Source: Pseudocoprococcus catus | Lineage (GTDB): Bacteria; Bacillota; Clostridia; Lachnospirales; Lachnospiraceae | Assembly: GCF_019734885.1 (NCBI RefSeq) | Contig: NZ_JAAXCM010000026.1 | Coordinates: 1-42,017 of the forward strand | Direction: 5' to 3' | Length of the DNA stretch: 42,017 bases | In this document: positions 34,830 through 42,017 of the stretch, piece by piece | Layout of the letters: each line of letters opens with the position of its first letter | Numbering within the stretch: position 1 is the first letter of the stretch | Made by a program: the position numbers and the translations under genes | The notes under the pieces: generated by a model | Seen by the model: the letters and a program-made list of their open reading frames with translations, nothing else | Database searches by the model: none | What the model was told of the DNA's origin: nothing

Positions 34830-36218
34830 TTATTTATTGCTCAGGTATTCATCAATCCCCTTCGCAGCTGCTTTACCTGCACCCATAGCCAGAATAACCG
34901 TTGCAGCACCTGTTACAGCATCACCGCCGGCATAAACACCCTCTTTGGTTGTTGCGCCATTGTCCTCATCTGCGATGATACACTGCCATTTATTCACATC
35001 CAGCCCCTTTGTTGTAGAAGAGATCAGAGGGTTTGGTGATGTACCAAGAGCCATGATTACTGTATCGACATCCAGGTCATATTCTGAACCAGGCACTTCT
35101 ACAGGTCTTCTTCTGCCGGATTCATCCGGTTCACCAAGTTCCATCTTGATGACACGAAGGCCCTTCACCCAGCCATTCTCATCCACAAGGATTTCCTTCG
35201 GATTGCGGAGCAGATGGAACTGGATACCCTCTTCCTTTGCATGATGCACTTCTTCCACACGGGCAGGAAGCTCTTTCTCACTTCTTCTGTAGACAATATA
35301 AGTCTCTGCGCCGAGACGAAGGGCTGTTCTGGCTGCATCCATAGCAACGTTACCGCCACCGATAACAGCAACCTTCTTGCCCTGATGAATCGGTGTATCA
35401 TAATCATCTCTGAAGGCTTTCATCAGGTTGTTTCGTGTCAGGAACTCATTGGCAGAGAAAACGCCGTTCGCCTGCTCACCAGGGATACCCATGAACTTCG
35501 GAAGGCCGGCACCTGAACCAATGAAGACTGCATCATAACCCTCTTCATTGATCAGTTCATCAATGGTAATGGATTTGCCGATGATCACATTCGTCTCAAT
35601 CTCAACGCCCAGTTTCTTCACGTTGTCTACTTCATGAGCTACAACTGTCTGCTTTGGCAGACGGAACTCAGGAATACCATATACCAGTACGCCGCCGGCT
35701 TCATGAAGGGCTTCAAAGATCTTCACATCATAACCCATCTTTGCCAAATCACCGGCACATGTCAGCCCTGCAGGACCGGAACCGATAACAGCAACCTTCT
35801 TGCCTTTCTTCTCCTTGGCAGGAACAGGTGCAATATTGTTCTCTCTTGCCCAATCTGCTGTAAAACGCTCAAGCTTACCGATGGAGACAGGCTCACCCTT
35901 GATACCAAGGATACATTTGCCTTCACACTGGGATTCCTGAGGGCATACACGGCCGCATACTGCAGGAAGCGCTGAGGATTCGCCAATCACCTGAGATGCT
36001 TTCTCAAAATTGCCTTCCTTTACTTCTGCGATAAATGCAGGGATATTGATATTGACAGGACATCCTGTGATACATCTTGCATTCTTACAGTTCAGACATC
36101 TGGAAGCTTCTTCCATTGCATCTTCCTTGTTGTAGCCAAGACATACTTCTTCAAAATTCTTCGCACGTACTTCCGGTGCCTGTTCACGTACAGGTACTCT
36201 GTTCTTCTTATCTGCCAT
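34830..36218 (-). CDS. nfnB: NfnB/GltA-type NADPH oxidoreductase large subunit
   Basis: The 462-residue flavoprotein has an N-terminal cysteine region for two 4Fe-4S clusters (CLNCKNARCITGCP and CGRVCPQESQCEGKC), a FAD motif VAVIGSGPAGLTCAGDL near residue 143, and an NADP motif VAVIGGGNVAMDAART near 285. This is the glutamate synthase small-subunit fold, often annotated gltA. The partner gene next to it has the NfnA layout, so the pair is best read as NfnAB, which couples NADH and reduced ferredoxin to NADP+ by electron bifurcation. The ATG overlaps the nfnA stop by one base (TAATG). Confidence 0.92.
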   Translation of the reverse strand: MADKKNRVPVREQAPEVRAKNFEEVCLGYNKEDAMEEASRCLNCKNARCITGCPVNINIPAFIAEVKEGNFEKASQVIGESSALPAVCGRVCPQESQCEGKCILGIKGEPVSIGKLERFTADWARENNIAPVPAKEKKGKKVAVIGSGPAGLTCAGDLAKMGYDVKIFEALHEAGGVLVYGIPEFRLPKQTVVAHEVDNVKKLGVEIETNVIIGKSITIDELINEEGYDAVFIGSGAGLPKFMGIPGEQANGVFSANEFLTRNNLMKAFRDDYDTPIHQGKKVAVIGGGNVAMDAARTALRLGAETYIVYRRSEKELPARVEEVHHAKEEGIQFHLLRNPKEILVDENGWVKGLRVIKMELGEPDESGRRRPVEVPGSEYDLDVDTVIMALGTSPNPLISSTTKGLDVNKWQCIIADEDNGATTKEGVYAGGDAVTGAATVILAMGAGKAAAKGIDEYLSNK

Positions 36219-37105
36219 TATCTGTCACCTCCGCAATTGCCACATCCGCCATGGTGTGTACTTCCTTCCTGCAGTTTCAGCATTGCTCTGCCTTCCTGGG
36301 TCTTATAGCTCTGCTGACGCTGCATAGCCTGATCAAAATCTACAAGATGGCCGTCAAATTCAGGTCCGTCTACACAGGCAAACTTCACCTTGCCATCCAC
36401 AATCAGACGACAGGCGCCACACATACCTGTACCGTCTACCATGATCGGGTTCATGCTGACAATCGTAGGAATCTCCAGCTTCTTTGTCAGCAGACATACG
36501 AATTTCATCATGATCATCGGGCCGATGGCAACACAGAAATCATACTTTGTGCCCTTTGCAGCCAGTTCTTCGATCACTGCTGTAACCATACCGTGACGTC
36601 CGTAAGAACCATCATCCGTTGTCACATATAAATTGCCGGCAACAGCTTCCATTTCCTTCTCAAGAATCAGAAGTTCTTTGTTCTTGGCACCAACGATAAC
36701 ATCTGCTGCCACACCATGCTCATGCAGCCACTTAACCTGAGGGTAAACAGGTGCTGTACCCACACCGCCGGCTACAAATAAAATCTTCTTCTGCTTCAGT
36801 TCTTCAATGTCGTCCTCAATCCATTCGGATGCCTTGCCAAGAGGGCCTGTTACATCCTGGAAGAAATCACCCTCGCGGAGCCAGGACATCTTCTCTGTGG
36901 ATGCACCAACTGTCTGGAAAACAATTGTGACTGTGCCTTTCTCTCTGTTATAATCACAGATGGTCAACGGGATTCTCTCGCCAACCTCATCCATCTTGAC
37001 AATCAGGAACTGTCCAGGCTGGCATGCGCGTGCCACACGCGGTGCTTCAATTTCCATCAGAAAAATCTTATCTGCAAGTTTTTCTGCTTTTACAATTTGA
37101 TACAT
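36218..37105 (-). CDS. nfnA: NfnA-type FAD/NAD-binding subunit
   Basis: A 295-residue protein of the dihydroorotate dehydrogenase electron-transfer subunit family. The FAD domain has RIPLTICDY, the NAD part has VAGGVGTAPVYPQ, and a C-terminal 2Fe-2S set is in GTGMCGACRLIVDGKVKFACVDGPEFDG. With nfnB it makes the NADH-dependent ferredoxin:NADP+ oxidoreductase, which balances NADPH with ferredoxin in anaerobes. TAGGAGG precedes the ATG. It could also be named sulfide dehydrogenase subunit by similarity; the neighbour decides in favour of Nfn. The C-terminus ends GGCGNCGGDR, with two extra cysteines. Confidence 0.92.
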   Translation of the reverse strand: MYQIVKAEKLADKIFLMEIEAPRVARACQPGQFLIVKMDEVGERIPLTICDYNREKGTVTIVFQTVGASTEKMSWLREGDFFQDVTGPLGKASEWIEDDIEELKQKKILFVAGGVGTAPVYPQVKWLHEHGVAADVIVGAKNKELLILEKEMEAVAGNLYVTTDDGSYGRHGMVTAVIEELAAKGTKYDFCVAIGPMIMMKFVCLLTKKLEIPTIVSMNPIMVDGTGMCGACRLIVDGKVKFACVDGPEFDGHLVDFDQAMQRQQSYKTQEGRAMLKLQEGSTHHGGCGNCGGDR

Positions 37106-37153
37106 TCCATATCCTCCTATAATGATTTTGTCTCCCTATTACTTATGGGCTCT

Positions 37154-37182
37154 ATTATACTCACTTTTCGACAAAATTGCAA
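37154..37182 (-). promoter_or_regulatory. Promoter of the nfn operon
   Basis: TTGCAA, 17 nt and TATAAT on the minus strand, about 50 nt before the nfnA ATG. It sits in the 100-bp gap behind the RACo-like gene. Confidence 0.72.
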
Positions 37183-37204
37183 CCATATGCCCTAAATATT
37201 TTTG

Positions 37205-38803
37205 TTAAAAACATGAAAATTCTAAAAAAGTTTTTGTAAATTTCGGTTGATTAGCCAAAAAAATTTCCCTTGTATGCTGAATCATACGCCGAATGCCTTC
37301 CTGATCCGGGCATTGGATATACATGCACAGACCTGCAATAACCGCATTGCCTAAAATATGCACCCGTTCCGCCAGTTCCTCCGGTATGAGTCCTGCCCCG
37401 GCCGCTTTGGCAATATCCAGCTGACTGCCAAAACCACCGGCCAGCTCCAGCGCTTCAATTTCTTCCATCCGGTACCCGGCATTCTCGACCAGTATCTCAA
37501 GTCCGGCGCGGATAGCCGCTCTGGCTTTCTGATACTCTCTGATATCCGCCTGGGTAATGACAATCTTCCCGGGAATAATCTCCAGTCCTCTGGATGCATA
37601 ACGAAGACTTAATCTTCCTGTATTATCCATCATCCGGCTCTTTCTCATCTCCGAAATGGCTGACACAAGACCACTGCCGCAGATACCCACCGGCGACTTT
37701 CTGCCGATGGTTTCATACCGAACCAGGCCATACTGTATCCGCACATCCCGCACAGCCCCCGGAATACTGCCAGTACCACAAGATAACTGTCCGCCCTCAA
37801 AGGCCGGTCCTGCCGCTGCTGAACTGACAAGCAGCCCCTCTTTATTGCCGACTGCCATTTCTGCATTGGTTCCAAGGTCCAGAAACAGACGCGGCTTTTC
37901 ATTCCCGGCTATGCCGCAGCCCCACAAACCGGCGGTGATATCTGCCCCGACAAAGGCCGAAATACCTGCTATCAGCGTCACTTTTGTCTCTTTTAGCAGA
38001 CAGTTTTCCACCAGAAGACTTTCCCCCAGCAGCTCTGCTGTGGATAACTCTTCAAAATCCAGGTTTACCGGTTGAAAAGGCCATGCCGAAAGCCCTCTGC
38101 AGTCATAGCCTCTTAATAAATGCAGCATCGTTGTGTTGCCTGCGATCACAATCTGTTCAATCGGTGCATCCGACGACTTCAAAAGACTGACAATCCCTTC
38201 TGCCAGATCCTGCCGGATCAATGCCTGCATCGCCTGCTCCTGACCATCCTCCACAGCTGCTTTGATTCTTGCCATCACATCTGTACCATAACTTCTCTGA
38301 TGATTCAGTCCCCGGTATTCTGCGACAATCTTTCCGCTGTCGGTATACACCAGTGCCATCACAAGGGTTGTGGAACCGATATCCACAGCAATACTCAATG
38401 ACTCTTTGTCAGGCAACCGGCTGTCCTTATCTGACTTTACACCATACGCCTCCGCTGTATTCTGCCGCTGAATTGGTTCCCTCACTAACGACTCGGCATG
38501 CTGAACCGGCGGAACATAAAAGGCATCTTCCCGCTGTATTTTCTCAAAGGTAATTGCGCATGATGCCGTGATCACAGCCCGGCATCCCAGACGATATCCA
38601 GCCTTTAATTCATCCTCGCTGAAAAACTGCCTGTCTTCCGTCGTTATAGGTAAACTCCCCTCCGTTATCCGGATTCTGCATTTTCCGCAGGTGCCCCTTC
38701 CGCCGCAATATAACGGAAAATAAATCTTCTCTCTTCTTAATATAGAAAGAAAAGGTTCCGGAGCTGCCAGTGAAATGGTTTGACCGTTTATTTTTATTTG
38801 CAT
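37205..38803 (-). CDS. Fe-S ASKHA ATPase of the RACo/DUF4445 family
   Basis: The 532-residue protein has an N-terminal 2Fe-2S ferredoxin domain (CGGRGTCGKC near residue 33, last Cys in LGCRA) and a large ASKHA ATPase part with IAVDIGSTTLVMAL, NTTMLHLL, FLDLGTNAEMAV and ELAGGFGS. This is the layout of RACo, which uses ATP to reduce inactive cobalt(II) corrinoids back to cobalt(I) in methyltransferase systems. No corrinoid protein or methyltransferase gene is in the window, so the target is unknown. GGAGG stands seven bases before the ATG. Confidence 0.88.
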   Translation of the reverse strand: MQIKINGQTISLAAPEPFLSILRREKIYFPLYCGGRGTCGKCRIRITEGSLPITTEDRQFFSEDELKAGYRLGCRAVITASCAITFEKIQREDAFYVPPVQHAESLVREPIQRQNTAEAYGVKSDKDSRLPDKESLSIAVDIGSTTLVMALVYTDSGKIVAEYRGLNHQRSYGTDVMARIKAAVEDGQEQAMQALIRQDLAEGIVSLLKSSDAPIEQIVIAGNTTMLHLLRGYDCRGLSAWPFQPVNLDFEELSTAELLGESLLVENCLLKETKVTLIAGISAFVGADITAGLWGCGIAGNEKPRLFLDLGTNAEMAVGNKEGLLVSSAAAGPAFEGGQLSCGTGSIPGAVRDVRIQYGLVRYETIGRKSPVGICGSGLVSAISEMRKSRMMDNTGRLSLRYASRGLEIIPGKIVITQADIREYQKARAAIRAGLEILVENAGYRMEEIEALELAGGFGSQLDIAKAAGAGLIPEELAERVHILGNAVIAGLCMYIQCPDQEGIRRMIQHTREIFLANQPKFTKTFLEFSCF

Positions 38804-38819
38804 ACTCAGGCCTCCATTT

Positions 38820-39467
38820 CTACAACGCCTTCTCTTTCCTGCTGTCTTGATCTCCGTCGTCTTTTCCGCCTCCGGTTTTATGTCCGGTGTCTTCCTCTTT
38901 TCTGTTGTTGTATTTCTGGATGGTCACCAGACCCTTCTTCCTGTCCAGGAAGCGATCTTCCTCACTGAACACACAGCCGCAGTATTTCTGCATATACAGC
39001 CCCATGGCTCTGGCTTTTTCCTGTCCTTCCTTAAAGTATGGACGAAAGTCTCTGTACAAAAATGTTACATGATATTTTTTCGCCATTGCCTGTGCTGTCT
39101 TAATAATCAGTTCATGGTTCTGATAGGGACTGATGAGCAGCGTTGTTGAAAAGCTGTCATAGCCGTTTTCCGCCGCAAAGCGGGCTGTTTCTTCCAAACG
39201 GCACAAATAGCAATAACCACAGCGACTTTCATAATGCGGATACACATGATCGATAAAATTGCGCAGCCCATACTCATTCTTGACAATCAGACGCAAATGA
39301 ATATCCGCGGCATACTTCGTCAATGTATTCTTTCTGGCTTTGTATTCTGTCACCGGATGAATGTTCGGATTGTACCAGAATCCCGTAGGCTCGATGCCTT
39401 CCGCTCTCAGCGCCTCGATACACATCACCGAACAAGGTGCACAGCAAATATGCAATAATAGTCTCAT
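38820..39467 (-). CDS. queH: Epoxyqueuosine reductase QueH
   Basis: A 215-residue protein with the QueH cysteine pattern: HICCAPCS at residues 6-13, CGYCYLCR in the middle and YCGCVFSEEDR near residue 160. QueH carries out the last reduction in queuosine synthesis for the tRNA wobble base, replacing QueG in many anaerobes. The C-terminal 45 residues are highly charged (KKGLVTIQKYNNRKEEDTGHKTGGGKDDGDQ) and probably disordered. It starts 16 bp before the gene that follows. Other queuosine genes are absent here. Confidence 0.93.
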   Translation of the reverse strand: MRLLLHICCAPCSVMCIEALRAEGIEPTGFWYNPNIHPVTEYKARKNTLTKYAADIHLRLIVKNEYGLRNFIDHVYPHYESRCGYCYLCRLEETARFAAENGYDSFSTTLLISPYQNHELIIKTAQAMAKKYHVTFLYRDFRPYFKEGQEKARAMGLYMQKYCGCVFSEEDRFLDRKKGLVTIQKYNNRKEEDTGHKTGGGKDDGDQDSRKEKAL

Positions 39468-39483
39468 TTTCTGCCTCCTGTTC

Positions 39484-40482
39484 TTATTTGTTCTCGATGA
39501 ATCCGATTTCTTTGATCAAAATAGACATCTTCCCGTCATCATTCTGATGATACTCCAATATACTCTCATCCTTCAGCAATTCCAAAGGCACCAGAAGCTC
39601 AATACCGCTGTCTGTTACCAGTTTCTGCTTCTTGCCAAGTTTACGCTCTGTCTTCTTGCTGACATAAACCGGTATCTTTGGAATCTGCTGCTGTTCAGCC
39701 ACTTCCTGATAAAGGACCGCCGCCTGCTCATTATCCTTAAAAACAGCCTCCTCAAGTTCCGGTACAATGATCTGCCCCTTCTCTTTGACCTGATCGGCCA
39801 CAATCGTCTTATATTCCATAATCTTCTGCGGCGCCTGTTCTTCATAACAGTGCTTGATGGTTTCTACAACAGAATCATCAATCGCCTTCACCGTTACTGC
39901 CTCAGAAGGTTTAAAATCCAGTTTCAATACCTGATCCGCCAGATAGTTCTGCTTCAATCCGTCAATATAGCACTCAAAATCCGATACCTGCGCCTGATTA
40001 TCATTCAAATTCAGATAGAAATATTCATTCACTTTCGGAGACGGTCCCGGCAAGATCATATGATTCAGCGTCCAGTGCACTGCACTGTTCTCATCCTGTG
40101 CCACCAAAAATCTGGATTGATAATTACTCTTAAAAAATGTAATATAATCCTGATCTTCCAGCGTCACCCATGCAAACATACCTGCCCCCATCTGAATCTC
40201 CGGGTTCGCATGCATCAGATCCTGAATCTCATCACAGATACAATTCACAAAGGCCTCAAACTGATCACCAGTCTCCGGCAAAATCTGCTGAAGTTCCGAT
40301 TCTTCATGAATAAAACCTTTTCTGGATGTCTCATGATAATAATATTTTGCGACCATCTGGCAGAGATATCTGTACATTTCATCCTCATCACCGGGTACAT
40401 AACCTGAATAAGGAACAACCTCTAAAGTCGTATCAAACATACAGAAAAAAACTTTCTTAATTACAACATCCTGCCATTTCAC
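39484..40482 (-). CDS. Nucleoid-associated protein, NdpA/YejK family
   Basis: The 332-residue protein resembles PF04245 (37-kDa nucleoid-associated protein): the N-terminal VVIKKVFFCMFDTTLEV, a middle part DYITFFKSNYQSRFLVAQDENSAVHWTLNHMILPGPSPKVNEYFYLNL and a C-terminal DDGKMSILIKEIGFI are consistent. A GTG at 40482 was chosen because GGGAGG lies seven bases upstream; the longer ATG start at 40518 would put that site within the gene. The function in Gram-positive bacteria is not clear. It is on its own strand run with queH and the RACo-like gene. Confidence 0.78.
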   Translation of the reverse strand: MKWQDVVIKKVFFCMFDTTLEVVPYSGYVPGDEDEMYRYLCQMVAKYYYHETSRKGFIHEESELQQILPETGDQFEAFVNCICDEIQDLMHANPEIQMGAGMFAWVTLEDQDYITFFKSNYQSRFLVAQDENSAVHWTLNHMILPGPSPKVNEYFYLNLNDNQAQVSDFECYIDGLKQNYLADQVLKLDFKPSEAVTVKAIDDSVVETIKHCYEEQAPQKIMEYKTIVADQVKEKGQIIVPELEEAVFKDNEQAAVLYQEVAEQQQIPKIPVYVSKKTERKLGKKQKLVTDSGIELLVPLELLKDESILEYHQNDDGKMSILIKEIGFIENK

Positions 40483-40561
40483 ATTATTTCCTCCCATCTT
40501 CTGCTCACTCTGCCCCATTATACATAATAACCTTGAAGAATGTCAACTTTTCTTTCCTGTA

Positions 40562-40590
40562 TTGACTATCTCACAGCTTGCGTCTATACT
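40562..40590 (+). promoter_or_regulatory. Promoter of the YitT-family gene
   Basis: TTGACT, a 17-nt spacer and TATACT on the plus strand, starting 34 bases before the ATG at 40624. Confidence 0.82.
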
Positions 40591-40623
40591 AAGGGCATAA
40601 AAAGATTTGAGGGAGGCACTTAC

Positions 40624-41484
40624 ATGGAAAAGAATGTTTCCAAAGAGATCAAACGAATTATCATCTGCTGTATTGCATCCTGCATTATAGCCATCAATAT
40701 CCGGACATTCGTCCGCACCGGCGGGCTGTTTCCCGGCGGCGCAAACGGCCTGACATTGCTAATCCAGAGCATTTTTGACCGTTATCTTCATATAACAATA
40801 CCTTATACTGCTATCAACGTTCTTCTGAATGCCATTCCTGTTTATATCGGTTTTCGCTTTATCGGCAAAAAATTCACCCTTTATTCCTGTCTCGTCATAT
40901 TCCTCACCGGTTTTCTGACAGACTGTCTGCCATCCTACACCATCACCTCCGACATCCTGTTAATCAGTATTTTCGGTGGTCTGATCAATGGTTTTGCCAT
41001 CAGTCTCTGTCTGAAATGTGATGCCACCAGCGGCGGAACGGATTTTATCTCCATTTTCCTGTCCCGCAGAAAGGGCATTGATGCCTGGAATATCATTCTC
41101 GGCTTCAACGTGGTGATCCTCGCTATCGCCGGATTACTTTTCGGCTGGGATAAAGCCCTTTATTCCATGATTTTCCAGTATACATCCACACAGGTACTGC
41201 ATGTTCTTTATAAACAATATCAAAAACAGACTCTTTTTATTGTTACGAACAAAGCAGAAGCCATCTCGCAGCTGATCTATGATACCACGGTTCATGGTGC
41301 CACTATCATCGACTGTGAAGGTGCCCATGAGCACAGCGAGCGTAAGATTGTCTACTCTGTTGTGTCCCGCGATGAGAATAATTCAGTCATCCGTGCGGTT
41401 CGCGAGGCAGATCCGCAGGCATTTATTAACAGTATGCCCACCAACGAACTGGAAGGCCATTTCTATCAGCGGCCGATTGACTAG
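40624..41484 (+). CDS. YitT-family membrane protein
   Basis: A 286-residue protein with about five to six hydrophobic helices (first at 8-28, IIICCIASCIIAINIRTFV) and the family motifs GGLFPGGANGLTLL and CDATSGGTDFISIFLSRRKG, followed by a soluble C-terminal DUF2179 domain (LFIVTNKAEAISQLIYDTTVHGATIIDCEGAHEHSERKIVYSVVSRDE). Its role in transport is not established. GGGAGG precedes the ATG; an in-frame ATG at 40540 would extend it through the promoter and is rejected. Confidence 0.92.
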   Translation: MEKNVSKEIKRIIICCIASCIIAINIRTFVRTGGLFPGGANGLTLLIQSIFDRYLHITIPYTAINVLLNAIPVYIGFRFIGKKFTLYSCLVIFLTGFLTDCLPSYTITSDILLISIFGGLINGFAISLCLKCDATSGGTDFISIFLSRRKGIDAWNIILGFNVVILAIAGLLFGWDKALYSMIFQYTSTQVLHVLYKQYQKQTLFIVTNKAEAISQLIYDTTVHGATIIDCEGAHEHSERKIVYSVVSRDENNSVIRAVREADPQAFINSMPTNELEGHFYQRPID

Positions 41485-41625
41485 TACATTAGTTATTTTC
41501 AAAACGATATATCGACCTTCCTGTTTATCTTAGCATTGACGTTTTTGGAAGTAAAATGCCTGTATGGGTATGTGATTCATATCTAAAAGTTAATGTGCAT
41601 TTAAAAACAGGAAATACATACAAAT

Positions 41626-41648
41626 AAAAGGACCTATAGGGTCCTTTT
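41626..41648. terminator. Terminator between YitT gene and tRNA-Pro
   Basis: AAAAGGACC and GGTCCTTTT pair around TATAG. The symmetric A/T ends let it work in either direction, for the plus-strand YitT gene and for the minus-strand tRNA-Pro/rRNA transcript. Confidence 0.85.
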
Positions 41649-41743
41649 ACTGTTTTAGTATATGAATTTTGAAATTCCCAAGAATAAACAAAAAATCCTG
41701 ATAAGCAATACATCTTATATTGTTTATATCTATTTATGGTCAT

Positions 41744-41817
41744 CGGGGTGACAGGATTCGAACCTGCGACCTCTTGATCCCAAATCAAGCGCTCTAGCCA
41801 AGCTGAGCCACACCCCG
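41744..41817 (-). tRNA. tRNA-Pro (TGG anticodon)
   Basis: A 74-nt minus-strand segment beginning CGGGGTG and ending CACCCCG. The anticodon stem CTTGA/TCAAG encloses TTTGGGA with anticodon TGG, and GGTTCGAATCC forms the T-arm. It follows the 23S rRNA on the same strand by 78 nt, with no promoter visible between, so it belongs to the rRNA transcript. Confidence 0.95.
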
Positions 41818-41895
41818 ATATAAAGCATTATAAAATAAAAACCATGCACCTTCAAAACTGCATATCATAAAACACTCTGCCTTTTAGAACCATTT

Positions 41896-42017
41896 TGGTC
41901 AAGCCCTCGACCGATTAGTAACAGTCAGCTCCGGACATTGCTGCCCTTCCACCCCTGCCCTATCTACCTCGTCGTCTTCAAGGGGTCTTACTTCTTCCGA
42001 ATGAGAGATCTTATCTT
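41896..42017 (-). rRNA. 23S ribosomal RNA, 3' end (partial)
   Basis: The minus strand ends with CTAATCGGTCGAGGGCTTGACCA, the usual 3' terminus of Firmicutes 23S rRNA; the further bases up to the window edge (AAGACGACGAGGTAGAT and GCAGGGGTGGAAGGGCAGCA in part) match the same gene. The rest lies beyond 42017. The tRNA-Pro follows; no 5S gene is seen between 41485 and 41896. Confidence 0.93.

Noticed and set aside
39361-40407. 348-codon plus-strand frame
   Set aside because: It is antisense to the NdpA-like gene, has a composition of shadow frames (many Ile, His, Leu, Arg) and no ribosome site.

Overview
The window looks like a chromosomal segment of a low-to-mid G+C, Gram-positive anaerobe of the Clostridia, most probably a gut Lachnospiraceae. 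The reasons are the AT-rich intergenic DNA, strong AGGAGG-type ribosome sites, a long-form hpf next to secA and prfB, NfnAB, a Tex protein, a SH3/NlpC wall hydrolase and a sigma-54-linked thiolase. The family is an inference from gene content; no marker gene gives the species. Almost every gene is on the minus strand. Only pepF, the sigma-54 activator and a YitT protein are on the plus strand.

Layout. 1-370: two tRNA-Ser genes with their own promoter. 475-7789: a compact minus-strand cluster, tex, a YcxB-like gene, tsaE-tsaB-rimI, a small zinc-ribbon gene, rnz, tsaD and ispD, which joins tRNA t6A modification and tRNA 3' processing to isoprenoid synthesis. 7891-8048: a 142-bp MITE-like palindrome with an exact 8-bp target duplication, directly behind the hom stop codon. 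8049-9730: hom and an ACT-domain regulator. 9815-14360: prfB (with programmed +1 frameshift), secA and hpf. 14361-14891: an AT-rich gap with seven DnaA-box-like sites. 14952-18566: a secreted SH3/NlpC hydrolase, cvfB and an acyl-ACP thioesterase. 18600-19481: a gene-poor stretch with tRNA-Gln, a multi-hairpin element and two related structured elements in opposite orientation. 19482-25367: truA behind a peptide ABC transporter operon. 25476-29129: a giant FtsX-like protein with a long coiled coil. 29301-34116: pepF, then a thiolase divergent from a PAS/AAA+/Fis activator, with a textbook -24/-12 promoter in front of the thiolase. 34249-37105: P-II and nfnBA. 37205-40482: a RACo-like Fe-S ATPase, queH and a nucleoid-associated protein. 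40624-41484: YitT. 41744-42017: tRNA-Pro and the 3' end of a 23S rRNA gene.

The genes are mostly housekeeping: translation and tRNA maturation, protein export, peptide uptake and breakdown, redox balance and acetyl-CoA metabolism. The least explained material is non-coding: the paired elements at 18964-19479, which share a core whose helices differ by compensating changes, the multi-hairpin element in front of the thioesterase, the MITE, and the DnaA-box cluster. No CRISPR array, prophage or intact insertion sequence was seen.
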